From: Eudromia elegans
Lineage: Eukaryota; Chordata; Aves; Tinamiformes; Tinamidae
Reading direction: 5' to 3'
Length of the DNA stretch: 64,000 nt
Assembly: GCA_003342815.1 (NCBI GenBank)
Contig: PTEX01000031.1
Location: 2,991,984 to 3,055,983 of the forward strand
A model generated the notes under the pieces. The model did not search any database and was not told where the DNA came from. It saw only the letters and a list, made by a program, of their open reading frames with translations. The position numbers and the translations under genes were made by a program. Positions 32,275 through 45,275 of the stretch are shown piece by piece (the first letter of the stretch is position 1; each line of letters begins with the position of its first letter).

Positions 32275-34941
32275 TGCAGCACTCACCACTGCAGATCGGA
32301 CTTGCATTTCCCAGACTGCTGGAATGTTTTACAGCCAGAAACACAGACCTGCCAGCAAAGCCTTTTCCAAACGAAGACAGAGCATAAAGGCACCTTGCAG
32401 GTGCCACAGGCGGGTAACGGGGACGCTCTGCATCGGAAAAACCACGGCCACTGGCGCAGTAATAGGAGTTCAGGAGCCTGATTTGCACACGTGTGCAAAG
32501 CTCCTGCACCGCCAGCCAGGGGCGAGCAAAGACCACGGCCCACACTGTGACCATGCTGGCCAGCACTGCTGCTCATTCCCTCCTCTGCCCCAGGAAAGAG
32601 CAAACAATTCCTCCATGGGTACAAGAGAAAAAAATAAGTGATAAACTTAATAAAAGAAGCTACTAAAGTGTGAGGGAATAAGGGACCTTCTTATGACAAA
32701 TGCTTTAGTTCATACTTCAATTGCTTTTAACCACTTATCCTTTTTTCCCCACAACTTTAAAGAAAGGTTAGAAATATTTTTAGAGGTGACTTTGCTGTGG
32801 AAGAAAGTGGGTCAAGGTCTCTATATGTGAAACTCCAAATCTTTTCTCACTCTTTAACTATGTGCAGTGGCAAACCATGTCCTTTTGGACTCATTTACCC
32901 GAAAAAAAAAAAAACCCACAACCAAAAAAACTAATAGTCCTTATATAGCAACCAAAAGATTTCTTTCAGTTCAAAAACCAAAGGGTCATTTAATTCCCTT
33001 GGAGGAACAGAAGTTGGGATTCATGTTCCTTGATACCAAATGTGCAAGTGCTACACACAGCTGGGAGCAGAGATGTTACCCCAGTTCCAAGCTGTGCACA
33101 ATGCACCAACCTGGGGAAAAAAGGGATTTGCACAAATCCTGCTCAGGGGGGAATAACAGGTCTAGCTTCACAGTCTGAAGCCTGGAAGCGACGGCGGTCA
33201 GAGGGCTAGGCTCACTTCTTTTGGTGTTGCTGAAGTCTTCAATAACGACACATAAAATCCAAAGTTGGGTGGTAGCTGAACAGCAACGATATTTTCCTGT
33301 TTCTTGTCCTGTCCTCCCACACTTTGCTTTATGTGGGGTTCTTTTGCTCTTAAGGGATAATTTGAAGACATCTGTCTCAATAAAGCAAATGTATAAAATC
33401 CCCAAATCAGAGCACTGATGAGAGCCAATGTAGCTGTTTTTTCCCCAGTTGACTTCTCAGCATTTTATAGCCACCCTTGTTTATTTAGTCTTTCCTCATA
33501 TGGGCATTTGCTGTTGTGTTCTCTCTTGATTTCCGAGCGATTCCTAATGTTCTATTTAGTGCTTTGGCAGCAAATCAACACTAACCTGATGTCTTAAGAG
33601 AACTATTTATGTTGACTTTAAGACATCTTCCCTGAGCAGCAATATTTAATTTGGAGCCCATAATGACATAAGTGAAGTTAGAATTACTCTCTTCTCTATA
33701 AACAATACTTGGAATTAATTGCCCAGTAACTCAGTATTAGGTGATCCTCAAGCAACTTTTCCACACTAGCTATAGATTAGATTGCCCTGCATAAATTTTC
33801 ATCCAACTTCGCAAGAGAAACTCTTCTAAACACACAGCACAAAGTAGCAGAGCACTCTACAAAAGCTCATTAATAGTCTCCTTCCACCATGAACATTTAG
33901 TGCTTACGCCTAACCCTTATTTCTGCTTTTTAACAAGTTTTTAACCTGTTACTAGTATCACAGAAGACACTTGCTCCAAGTGTCCCTGCTGCAAAGGGCT
34001 TTTAGAAATGCAAATCTGTCACCCTGCTTGGGTGGTGCTTACCAAGAGAGCATGAGTCACGTGCATCACAGGGTGCTGACACCCACAACCTGTGGGTCTG
34101 ATGGTGCCCTCGTGTCTGAGGCTCTCACAGACCAGGAATATCCCTCGTCTCCCACCTGCCTGCCCATGCGGGCTCCGGAGGCGCAGGGAAAACATTCTGA
34201 GCTCCAGAAAACACACACGTCAAAGCCGCCCTCTCCCAGCGAAGCTCTGCACTCACTGTCCATCTTGAACTAAACGTCACAACTGGGCAGAGGACACGGA
34301 CCTTGTCACTGCCGCGGGAGGAAGGTGGGAATAGGGATGGGGACGCGGGGACAGGAACCAAGAGGCCCCAGGAGGGCCGTGTCTGACCTGACTGTGCTGG
34401 AGACACCTTGGCAAATAACAGGTTTTGAAACCGGGAGATAGAGAGGATTTCACATGTTAAAAAAAAAAAGTGTAGGAAACCGGACTTCATCAGGTCTGTT
34501 ATTCACAGAAAAACTTGTCTTTCTACTAAAGTCTCCTTATTAAGGGTCTTAGATATTCGGCATTTTCAAAGAACTAATGGTCTCTTCATCTACTGCAGAT
34601 GATCCTTTTCTATACAGCTAATTATTAATTCCTCGAACTCTAGTAAAATCCCAGATTCCAAATTAATTTCTGTCATAGAAAACTATTCACTTTCAGGCTG
34701 TAACTATCATACAGCTCCTTGAAGTCACTCATTAAATTCACCCAATCTTATTCAAGAAGGCTGCCCAAGTCCTGACTGACACTTTTGTTACTTCTTGCTC
34801 CAACCACTTTAAGGTTCATAGTTTGTTCTGGCTTCTCACCAAGCAGCAATCTGCAGATGAGCAGCCACCTTCCTTTGCTAGATCCATCTCCTTCACTTCG
34901 CCAGCTCTTCAGCGTCTCTGATTCCTTCTGCTATAACAGGT
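32275..34941. other. Non-coding stretch with overlapping chance frames
   Basis: Between 32,280 and 32,640 five frames on both strands are open for 72-137 codons, including one on the minus strand that ends at a donor-like site (CAGTG|GTGAGTGC at about 32281). They overlap antisense and have no motif. An A-run lies at about 32899-32912. A similar cluster of antisense frames sits at 33,970-34,490. No gene supported. Confidence 0.45.
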
Positions 34942-34950
34942 TATACATAC

Positions 34951-34981
<31 letters not shown>

Positions 34982-34996
34982 CACACACACACACAC
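34942..34996. repeat. Compound (TA)n/(CA)n microsatellite
   Basis: A TA tract with one G interruption runs into a perfect (AC)n tract of eight units. Confidence 0.92.
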
Positions 34997-35190
34997 TAAT
35001 GCTAGCGTCAGTGCAGAGCCATAGATGTCAAGAAAAACCCCTTGGGGAACAAAATCTGCTGTGATCTTGATTTTGGTAGCCAGGATAGAATTCACCCTTT
35101 CATCTGCATTTGTTCAGCCTGCACCAGGGGGAGATGAACCTCTCCCTCTCCCCTAGGACATGCTCATCTCTGCCTCTTTCTGCTTTTTAG

Positions 35191-35403
35191 GAATCCTAAC
35201 TGAAGAGGGCAATGGATATTGCACTGCAGAAAGCAAATCCTTTGGGTAAAATGGCAGCAACTGCTCAGTCTGGACCATCAACACACGAGGAGAGGCTGGA
35301 AAGACAACTCTGGGAAACAGAGCCTGTAATCAATGCTCCTGTCTCCACATTTCTCTGTTGTGTAACAACTGCTTATGCTGAAGAACTTTTGCTGGGAAAT
35401 TAA
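35191..35403 (+). other. Acceptor-preceded open frame, 63 codons
   Basis: A long pyrimidine tract and AG (TGCCTCTTTCTGCTTTTTAG) end at 35190. An ATG at 35212 with good Kozak context (G at -3, G at +4) opens MDIALQKANPLGKMAATAQS and continues to a stop at 35401-35403. No family recognised and no confident donor. It could be a 3'-terminal exon or chance. Confidence 0.18.
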
Positions 35404-37548
35404 CACCGCACATCAGCGAGTTTTCGTGTCTTTACAGCCTTAGCACTCCAGCTTTACTACCTACACAGCTGAGTGTGCAGCCTTTTTGCAACTTGCATGT
35501 TATGCTTCATTTGCACCAGCCATTGGATGAGTTTTGGTATCTAAACTTTGGAGTTTCTTCAAAGTTCGTAATGAAACCAAATAAATTCATCAGCTCTTGT
35601 GTAATTTCAGTTAACCAACCAGGAATAAAAGCTGCTTATAATGCATTCAGCTGGTGGTAGTTACAGAGGAACAAAAAGGACAGAATTTGGAGGCGAAGTC
35701 CTCCAGTCAAGCCCAGGCCAAAACGAAACATTATGCTTGCTTCCCAAAAGCAGGTGGAACTGCATGCCTCTTCTATTGGGCAATGAAGAGCTCATGGAAA
35801 TTGGAATGTGCTTTTGACAAAAATGAAATGCACAAACGTAAGCTGAACCCGTCTATATTCATCAGACTCATCTTTAGCAAAAAACCTGCATTTCCCAGAC
35901 CACTTTCTCACGGTCACCATTCAAGTCGCTAGCTACAGTTGGCTGCCTATCAAAGGCTGAAATGTACAGAGAGATCTGGTCAAAGTCAAATCATTCAATG
36001 GTTTTCTTCCCCTCATTTATTCCCAATGGCGAAGCCATTTGCACTGCACTGCAGATGACTCTACTTTTTCAGCAGAAAATACAACTGTAATAACCATAAA
36101 GGAATGTGCTCCATACTTAAACTTCTTTATAACATTCATTATGCACCTAATTGCAAATAACAGCATATATTCAAAATAAAGGCATAAGCAAAAGAACATA
36201 TGTTATCTCTCTACAAATAAACATTCCCTGTCTTCCCAGGCTTCTGCATGAGCCTACGATAAAGAACAGTAGATCCAAGTGCTAAACCACAGAGGAAAGC
36301 TAAGCCCTGATTCATGTAATCAATACTGAAAATGCCAATTTGAGATATTTTAACTGAAAGACAAGTGCTCAAGCACTGCAGCTGCTTCATAGCCAGCAGT
36401 GGGATCAGGGGCGGGTAGATGGACCTGTAGGTCGCACCGCTGACTTTCAATGACATTTATGGCACTACAGCCAGATTCGGAGATGCATCTTTCTCCTCCT
36501 AACCTGAGGAGCAGCCCATGCTACTGAAAAAGAGTGGCAATCTCCTTACAGCAGCGGAGGGAATCAAGTCCTCCTATCCCGGTCACAGAGCAGAGGAAGG
36601 CTCTGCATCCTCCGCGCATCCCAAGCTCGGTCTGTCCCCAGCCCTTCCTGTGCCAAGCACCGCCGAGGCGGGCGGCCTCGCGAGCTCTATCACTGCATGG
36701 ATCAAGACTCCATTTCAGACCACACTCCTCGCTTTCCATGTGACACACTCGCAACAGCAGGCGATTTAACAGCCGCTCCTCGGTGCAGGTGGCTTATAAA
36801 ACATATATGTGTCTCCTCCAGCTACTGCCTATTATGGAGAGAAGGTAACACACAACCACACGATCAATCCTATCACCTGGAAATGTGCAGCAATTAAAAG
36901 ATTTTACTGCATGCCCTTCTTTATTTAACTCCTGTAAAGTTATAAAGTTAAAAATATGCGGTGCCTTGAAAACTATGGAAAAATTAGCATGCCGTTCACC
37001 TGAAGAAAAGCACGTTCTTCTCCACTGATTCCCTTAAAGGGTCTGAATCAGGAACTGAAGTTTTCCGTAACTAGCAAGAGTCAATTCCAATATTTCAACT
37101 TCACTGGGAAGCGTAGGGCCGCAGAGGATAATCTTCGGTAAGTAAATGGAAAGACGTTACCACTGCAGAGTATCAGAAGAGACAGGACAAAAAGCCACAC
37201 GCCTCACCTGGATTTCAGTCTCTCGGGTTATTCAAAATGCCTCTTATTTTTCCATCTCCCAACTGAAGGTACTTATTGGACAGACTGAGGCAGTGAGAAT
37301 AGGTATAGACAGACAGTTTAATTAGTAAGGTTCACATAGATTTCCTGTGTGGGAGAGGAGAGAAATAATACCGCTTTGGGTTTTATAACCTAAAATCCAA
37401 CCCACAGACCAGAAGGATTACTGTTTTGCTGTAGAAGTACTTTAGATAACAATATAAAAACATTTCCTGGCAGGATTTGAAGTGCTTGGATGGCAGCTGT
37501 GCAGTTTTCCACCCTTGCTAGGCAGCACCCACATCTCCCTGTGTGATA
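35404..37548. other. Non-coding stretch with small CpG-raised patch
   Basis: About ten CpGs lie between 36577 and 36685 (including CACCGCCGAGGCGGGCGG), with mutually antisense chance frames across it. The block 36,960-37,140 is unique sequence ending at a donor-like CTTCG|GTAAGTAA. No gene supported. Confidence 0.4.
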
Positions 37549-37592
37549 CGTGTGTGTGTGTGTGTGTGTGTGCACGTGTGTACGTGTGTGTG
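37549..37592. repeat. (TG)n microsatellite with CACG/TACG interruptions
   Basis: About 44 bases of GT repeat interrupted by short CpG-bearing words. It creates the HTHTHT peptide in antisense frames, which are therefore not genes. Confidence 0.92.
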
Positions 37593-40500
37593 CACAGCTC
37601 CTTCCTTTGGACAAGCCTCGAGGATGGGGTGGTGGTGATGGTGAAACCCTTATGGTAAGGGACAAGCCCTGGGTGCCCTGGGGTGGGTTGCAGCCCATTG
37701 CACTTGCAGCGGTGCCAACCCAATAACTCACAGATAAAAGTGTGGGAGTCTTTGACAGGTGAATATAGCCCAAAAGTTGGATACGAATCTGACGCCTAGA
37801 GGCCAAGTGCCAGGTTAGTCCGTTCAAAGAAATGGGGACAGCAAATGTAAAACCGACACTCAGAGCACGAAAAAATGGATGACCAAGTTGCAGCTCATCT
37901 TCTCACTGTACGGGATGGACCTGGGGTTTTCACAAGGAAAATTCAGGATGGGGAATTTTGGCATTGAAGAAAACACTGCCCTTGTTTATGAGCAGTAAAA
38001 GGGCTGGTAAAAGTGAGAATTTCACTTTTTGTGCAGAATTATGCTAGCTCAGGAGAGCTCTCTAAGACCAGAGTTCTGTGGATATTAGTGGAGTCAGATG
38101 TATAGGAAACACTGCGGAGGATTTAAAAGTATGAAAGGCATACGGATTATATAGACTTGAACTGCGAATGAGGTTGAAGTGCATTCAAGAAAGCAATAAA
38201 GACTATTGAACCAGAAACGCCCTGCTCACTTATGATAAAATATCTAGTTAATACCAAAGAAAAGCTTCAAATAGACTTGTCTGGTTCTTTAGAAAGTCAC
38301 TATAAAATAATGCCAATATTCTTTGTATAAATACTTTCACAAATAAAGAGTCTCTTTTAGAAAGAAGATTGGACTTGGTAAGTAAGCAGCTTAAGCAGTA
38401 AGGAAAAGTATATTCAAATTATTTCTTAACTAGCAGAAACGTGGAATTGTGGTCTGTGGCCATGTTCTGTAATGCCATCAGATCATATACTGCTGCCAGA
38501 GCAGGGTAGCTGCCCACGTTTTACATGAGAGACCCATAGCAAAAGGTTAATTTGATCCAAAATGTCAGTACAGAAAAGGTAATTAACACAACAGCACCAT
38601 CCGCTTATTACCCGAGTCCTTCCCTTTTGCTCGATGCCCTGAGCAATGAGGAATTCAGCAACCAACCTGTTCGTTTCCACTGTATATTTTCCACTATTTG
38701 TAAGTGAAGACATATCTTAGACTAAATGGATTAAAAGGATATAATTTGACTAACCCAAATAAGTGACAAAAAAACCATGAAATGCTTTCACCTTAATTAG
38801 CTTATATATCATTTGAGCAAAGTCAGACACGCTGTTCTTTGGAGGAGAGCATCAGTAGACACTGCGGGCTCTAAAACTGCCTTGTTTTGTTTATGGAGGA
38901 TCTTACTAGAATTATAAGACTCAAGCGAACTATGCAAGAAATAAAAACACATTCCCTCATAAGAAGCATTATAGACACTAAGGCAAAACTCAGCACTTCT
39001 CCATCTGTTACCAATTCAAAATGTGGTCGTCATCAATTCTGAATGTGAAACTAATTTTGATAGATCAGCCATTCCCTCTCTGGTGGGTGAGGATTTCCTT
39101 CTCCCTGTCCGGATACGGCCCTGGAAAAAGGCCGTCTGCCAGACTAACCCTCTGAGCAGGGCATGCAAAGAGTCGCTGATCCGTGATAGAGATTTCTCAA
39201 TGAACCAAGTGTCAGAGGAGAGCCAGGAATTGTCTCTACCTTATTTAAGGCTGGGGGCTGTAGAGTAGCATCAGAAACTGCTTGTTATGTGCAAGGAGAA
39301 GCAATAGTTACACTTAGGTGCCCAATTCTGGCTTTTTGAGGCACTCTGCAGTGGCAAAGCCTCCAGAGGGGGACCAGGAGCCTGAACACATCCTCAGCGA
39401 CCCCAGGGAAAATCCTTGGTGAATAGATTAAAAAAATAACTCTTTCTAGCACATCCTCAGTGGGAATTCAAAATGAAGAAGAGAGACCTTCCTAGGAATT
39501 GGAGAGTCAAAGCCAAAGGGAAGTGGTACCAACCTGCTTTTTCCGGCAGCAGAAGAGCACCCACCAGCACTGGCAATTCCTCGCTGGGCAGAGGACATGG
39601 TACCTGGAGTGCAACACTCAAGTTTTCTCAGTGGAAAACTTAACAGAAGACTCAACCATAGTTTGGCCTTATGCTCTTCCTTTTTTTTTTTTTTAATCTC
39701 CCTCTGGTCCTGCAAGGGCAGGAACTGCACTGCCAGATCGGATAGGAGGAAACACTGAATATCTTTAGGAAATATTCATATACCATGTTGGTTCTAATGG
39801 ACCTGAGGGCATGTCTGCGCTCCAGGTAGTAAGACCATCAAAAACTCCTGCTCTCCTCCCACGGCAATCCCGCTCCTGCTCCCTCTGATGCAGGGTCAAT
39901 ATCTCCTTTACCTTTTAATGACTACACGGCAATTAATCCAAAGTGACTGTGTTAAGGAGGATGCATTTCACAAGATAACCTATTGGGCAGCATGCTGCTT
40001 GACCTGGGCAAATTAACACAGGAAACTTGAGCTGAGCCGCTCGAGGCAAGGGGTCTGGTGCCCTCCCTGCCGCCCGAGGACCGGGGAATCGACTCTGTCA
40101 CCTTTGAAAATATGAAGAATCACCAGCCCTTGAAGGAACCTACGTACTCAGGGAATTAAGTACCCTTTAGTGTTTCAAAGGGCAAACACAACTTGCTCTC
40201 TGCCAATTATGTTATTTATTTTAGGACTATATTTTCAGCTCACTCCCACACCAAAACAAAACCAAACCCCTAACTGGGCTTACTGTGTGAAAACTACAGC
40301 CACAAGGTTTTTGATTTCGATTTGCAGTTCATGCGAAAAAAAGATATATTGTCAGGACGCCATTCTGTTCACAGAAAATAAATATATGGATCTACATCCA
40401 CAAGAAAGTGGTACAAGTTTCCAGCCACGTTCCAGTCAAACAGACCTGAAACAAGGTTGGTAACCACATGGCTCATCCCCACCAGCACATGTATGGACAC

Positions 40501-42329
40501 CTCTTCTGCATAGCTGCTCCAAAGTATGAATAGAGGCCTTAAAACGTTGTGGAGAACATGATCTTCAAGCGCAATCCAGCCTCTCAGCAGAGACACAATT
40601 TTTCTGTGTGGGTAAACAATATTCCTCTTTTCCTATTCACATTCTCCTATGCTGCCTTCCAAGTGTCTCATGCCAGCCTCATCCACTAAAGGAACCCCAG
40701 CCCGACTCAATACGGCAATTTTCATTTTCCTGTGGTAATTGCAAGGGGTTTTATGAGGGCAGATTTAATTTCATGTTGGTTGTAAATTAGGATGCAGCTT
40801 TCCCAAAATAAAACCCTTGGATTGTACAAATTAACATGTAAAGGTGCTAAGTCTTCCTTGGAAAGGGTCATAGGACTTCTATTTACAGTTCCCCCTCCTC
40901 CCTTAAAAAAAAAAATTGTTTCCTATGAGATAAATGGATATTTTTATTAATATGCATAGTTGGCGTTTATTTCTTTAAATTTAATAAAGCCTACTAGGTA
41001 TCACAGCAATTCAGTTTCAGATCTCCACTTTCTTGTTCAGTTTTCATTACTCCACGTGATTTCTTTAGCCTCATTGTAGAAACTGGCTTTCTTCCCAGCT
41101 CATCAAGTGACCCGAATTCTCCAGCAGATATTTTCTTGCATTGATTTTTCTTTGTTCATAACGTTAATGGCATGACTATGCCTATCTTTTCTCTCTCTAC
41201 TTTCCTAGTTTATGTTATTTTCAGAATCCCACACAAGCACACATTTGTGTCCTCATCTAAACCACAGGCACCTTTTCCTTGTGATAACATCACATGCATT
41301 TTCACTTCTCTCTTTTTTTCCCCCTCTCCCTCCCCCCGTACTTAGGAAGTAGGACAGGGATATATGGTGAATTTGGGCAGGTGGGATGGGTAATCGCTAT
41401 TTTTAAAATACCCTCAAAAAAAGAGCACTAAACAACAAAAATTTTACTATCAATTCTCATCTTGAAAGAACTTAGACACATTTTTAGCACACATATTCCA
41501 TATTGCCAAAACCTCCTCTCTGCATATGGTGCAGAAGCTCTTCCTGGGGGAAGTCCTTGGCCTCGAGCTCCTCAGCATGATCAGCTTGGGGGCCGCTAAA
41601 CTGGAGATGGAACTGGAGATGCCCTGGAGCTTTCCAGCTCTACTTTGGAACCTGGGCCTTGCAGGACGGATCATTTCCATCCCTAGGAGATCATTTACCT
41701 CTTTAATAACATTTTCTGTACGTGGGAAACACAGAATATTAACAGTCACCTTCTGCTTACAAAACCTCATCCTTTTTCATTCAATACATGACTGTTATTC
41801 TATATTCACACTTTTAATTTGTATTTTAGCAATTTGAAGGTCCTATACAAGTTTTTATGAAAAGAAGCATTAAAATAGAGAGACCCTTTTCACCCTCTTG
41901 ACATGATGAAAACTTCTAGCATCATCCATGCCCAGCCCAGTCACCCCACTCCCAACTCAAGCTGTTTATCCCTTCCTTGCTTGGCCAATTCACAGCATTG
42001 TTTTTCCTTCATGGAATGTTTTTCTATTGCCTGTTTATCTACCCTACACTCGGCACGACTGAACTATTCTGAGCAGGTCACTGCCAGCATTGGTCCATCA
42101 CACAAGGCCCTTCTCCCATCACTAACATCCTCAACCTCTGCATCCAAGTCTTTTCATATGTGTTTTTCTAAAAGTGAATTAGATGAACATACACAAGGCT
42201 TTGCAAAAACCAGGCTCTTTCTTCCAGAAAAACAGCCATCTTGGCTGTGAACTTCTAACCCCTTCTTTAAAAAGAGAGGGTTTTTTTTTTTAATTCATCT
42301 AAAGTCTATTTCAGTTTCTTTTACAAAAG
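37593..42329. other. Non-coding stretch, no gene seen
   Basis: Unique sequence, mostly CpG-poor. Contains a T-run at about 39681-39694 and a pyrimidine tract at 41303-41337. Frames of 60-115 codons without motif, for example 41450-41770 and 41526-41837, which are antisense to each other. Confidence 0.5.
41303..41337. repeat. Pure pyrimidine tract with C-runs
   Basis: 35 bases of C and T, ending CCCCCTCTCCCTCCCCCC at 41320-41337. The minus strand therefore carries three G-runs, the longest of six, that could form a G-quadruplex or triplex DNA. Confidence 0.7.
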
Positions 42330-42790
42330 GCACTCTCATACATAAGAAAAAAAATGACGGCAAAATATCATCTCTGTTAAATTACTTTTTCAATAGTAGA
42401 TGATTTATAGTTGATTAGGTAATTAAATCAAATACAAGTGGCTGAAAGTAAATCTATTTTTATCATCCCTGTAAATTAAAAGTTCCGCATCATAAAAAAT
42501 CATGACCATCTTGAAAATGACTAGTCAAGTGCTTTTTATAGGCAAGCAGGATTTATTGTCAATTAACGTATTGAACTGTATAGTCAGCATAACCCTGTGC
42601 TCAAGACTTTTTAAATTATTGGCTTCCGCTATCAAGCTGCTCCATATCACAGTAATGAAATGTATCTAGCTTTTCACATATTGAACAATTCCTTAGGTTG
42701 GGTTTATATCTCACTATAACAACATTTCATTTTATTATTATCTCCTATCCTCTGTAATGAATACAAATACATTCCTTTTTTCCATCATGG
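42330..42790. promoter_or_regulatory. AT-rich candidate conserved block
   Basis: Varied TAAT/ATTA and TATTTAT-type words (GATTAGGTAATTAAATC, GTCAATTAACG, TTAAATTATTGG) with isolated CpGs (AGTTCCGCATC, CTTCCGCTATC) and no simple-repeat structure or reading frame. Resembles developmental enhancer sequence. Conservation not testable here. Confidence 0.28.
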
Positions 42791-44904
42791 GTTTATCAAT
42801 TTTCATTGATTTGCCAGTAATGAATACAGCCAGGATGGGGGAAGAAAATAAAAAAAAAAAAGAAAAATCATATCCTCTGAAATATCTGTAACTTCACAAG
42901 TTTTCATTCATTACAGCATCAAATAAAAGAAGGAAATTTATCAGTAAATCAATCAAACCTAAATATTATTTTAGGTCTTAATACCCAAGTAATAACTTCA
43001 CGAAGGGATTTGGGGACCTGTGTTTTTCCATAACATATGCTTTGGGTTTTTTTTCTCCTATACATTTAAAATGATACATTTTCATAATGGTTTTGTATTT
43101 CATATAAATTAGTTCGGCATAATGCACCACATTTTTCTCTGTCAATAAAGGTCAACTTGACTAATGAAAACTCGGTTCACGGTGCAATACGTGATTTTTA
43201 AAACAGCCTCTACTAAATGAGTTTGCAAATGCTCACACCCTGTCTCCAACTGCCATCAGGAAGAATCATGTGGACCCCAAAAGTTCCTGCCCCAGGGAAA
43301 CGCTCACATGGCTGGGAAGGGCAGACCTTGGGACACTCCACTCCTATTTCCTACAGTTTGGGCACTGCTCCTTCAATTTTTTTTTTCTTAATTCTAAAAC
43401 CTAAATAAACCCACATTACTAGAAAAGAAATATCGACATCTTCAAAGTTACTTCCCAACTTTTAGAAACTTTCATATTGAAACCCAAACTTTTAAATGAA
43501 AATACAAACAGTGTTCTCAGTTGTGACATTTTATTGCACTATAACCATTGCATCTGCTTATGTTTGGCAATTATATCATTATGTGGCAACATAATTTGGT
43601 ATAAAACAAAGTGATACAATAACATCCTGGCTTTCATTCAGGCACAAAACAAAAAAGAAAACACACACACATAAAACACCGAGTGCAGAACATCCAGCCT
43701 CCAGGAAACCAACGCTGACAGCAGAATTCGATCTACTGCACTTGTATCGTGCAACAGGGTAAGACAACTTTGGACCCACAAAGAACCAAAATAACTGCCG
43801 GGCAGATTATGCTACTTTAAAGAAAATATACCCTCTTTAATAGGTAGAGGACTTATTTGAAAGAAAAGTACTGATAAGTTGGAACACTTGTGATTTTCCA
43901 GTATAGAGTCATCTTATAGGAGTCAGTGTCTCAGGAGACCACAGAGTCAGATCTTCAATCTTCAAAAGAGAGAACATCACGACCAATAGGAAAAATATGC
44001 TTTAAGAGATGAAAACTTCATCTCATCACTATTCCCAGATCATTTTCCTCATCCCCTTCTACCCATTTCTGATGTACAGTACAAAACCATCCTCCACCAC
44101 CTTCTGTTTATCCCGCCATTTCTCCAAAAACACAACCTAGCATTTTTGATAGCTGTCACACCCTTGGCTCTTAGTGCAAGCACTAAGAATGGCCCAAGTA
44201 ACATAACGCCTAATGGGTGTTGAGAGTTTCCTCTAGAAAAAAAATGATGGAAAAGATGCAAGAGTAGAACAAGAATTTCAACTGTTTCTGCCAACTGTCC
44301 AAAGAGGTGCCCAAACGAGCAGTTCAGGGGTCACTCCCAAGGTACAGGGAACTAGTTCTGCTGAATAGAAAGGCTCCTTTTCTGAAAGGACAGGAAAAGC
44401 TGCCTGGTACCAAGTGATCTGATCAGAGAAGGAGATTTCTTCCATACCGCACCCAGACTCCTCTTTTAGCAGGGCCACTTTTTTCTCACTGTCCTCCCAG
44501 CTGTTATTTTGGGATTCCTCTCCTCTTCCTGCCCTGTTTCTAGACATTTCAGGGAGGGTTGAAAGCTGCTCGCCCCAGTGTTTTATTAGTGCTCAAACAG
44601 ACCAAGGAGGCCAAGCACCTGCTGCCCGCAGGAGCTCCATGCCAAGCTCCTCCACCACTCGCTGCATGACGGGCTGCAGTGGGATCAGCATTCCCACCAC
44701 ACAATAACAAGCCAAAAGAGCCAGGAAGCGCCACCGTCTCTGCAATCCCTGTGACAACAGTCCTCTCGAGTGATACAACGTTGTTTGAGTCAGAAAACTT
44801 AACAAAAATCTACCGGAAAGCGCCTGGAGCAGCACGCGGATAAAATAAAAGCCACTGCATGATGGGGCAGGCGAGCCCACCCTGCAGACAAAACATCATA
44901 TTCT
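42791..44904. other. Non-coding stretch, no gene seen
   Basis: AT-rich to about 44,000, then GC-rising with short antisense frames between 44,050 and 44,880. A short CA tract lies at about 43661-43671. No gene supported. Confidence 0.5.
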
Positions 44905-45275
44905 GTGCCCGGCACAGCCTCTCCACCTGCAAACACTTTAGCAGACACCTCAGTAAAAGAACTTCTTGAATCTCTTCATTTAAAAATCGATAACCTTCAA
45001 GCTTCCACAGTCTCCTTTGAGACCAAGGTAAATAAAATTGAAGGAAGGCTGGAGGGATTTGAAAAGCGATGGAGTCAATTGAAACTCAAACAACAAAGAA
45101 AGGAATTGTGTAATAAAACCCACAAAGGACAGAAAACTGTGTTTAAACATTATGCAGTTCCTGAAAGAAGATTAGAGTCTTTGGAAAAATCAACAGTATT
45201 GCCATGGCACTTCATGTTCTGAGCATCTCCACTGAAAGAGCCAACACAATCAGAAACTTAGGAAAAAATCCTAAG
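44905..45275 (+). pseudogene. Decayed LINE ORF1-like coiled-coil frame (L1/Tx1 type)
   Basis: An open frame of 105 codons reads VKELLESLHLKIDNLQ, then KVNKIEGRLEGFEKRWSQLK, and later VPERRLESLEKS before a stop at 45220. The heptad-like spacing of L/I/V with E/K between suggests a coiled coil, as in ORF1 proteins of L1/Tx1-type LINEs, where a run such as 'kv..iE.RLe.lE.r' precedes 'RLe.LEn.sRrnNLRi'. After a frame change the next frame reads AMALHVLSISTERANTIRN, which sits where the NLRI(x)GIPE motif would be. The frame starts at GTG, not ATG. The fragment would be an ancient relic. Alternatives are another coiled-coil pseudogene or chance. Confidence 0.35.

Noticed and set aside
34262-34287. 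26-nt segment with strong acceptor and donor on the minus strand
   Set aside because: Too short to weigh; such pairs are expected by chance across 64 kb.
37390-37827. 145-codon minus-strand frame with a His/Thr repeat
   Set aside because: The repeat is simply the translated TG microsatellite.
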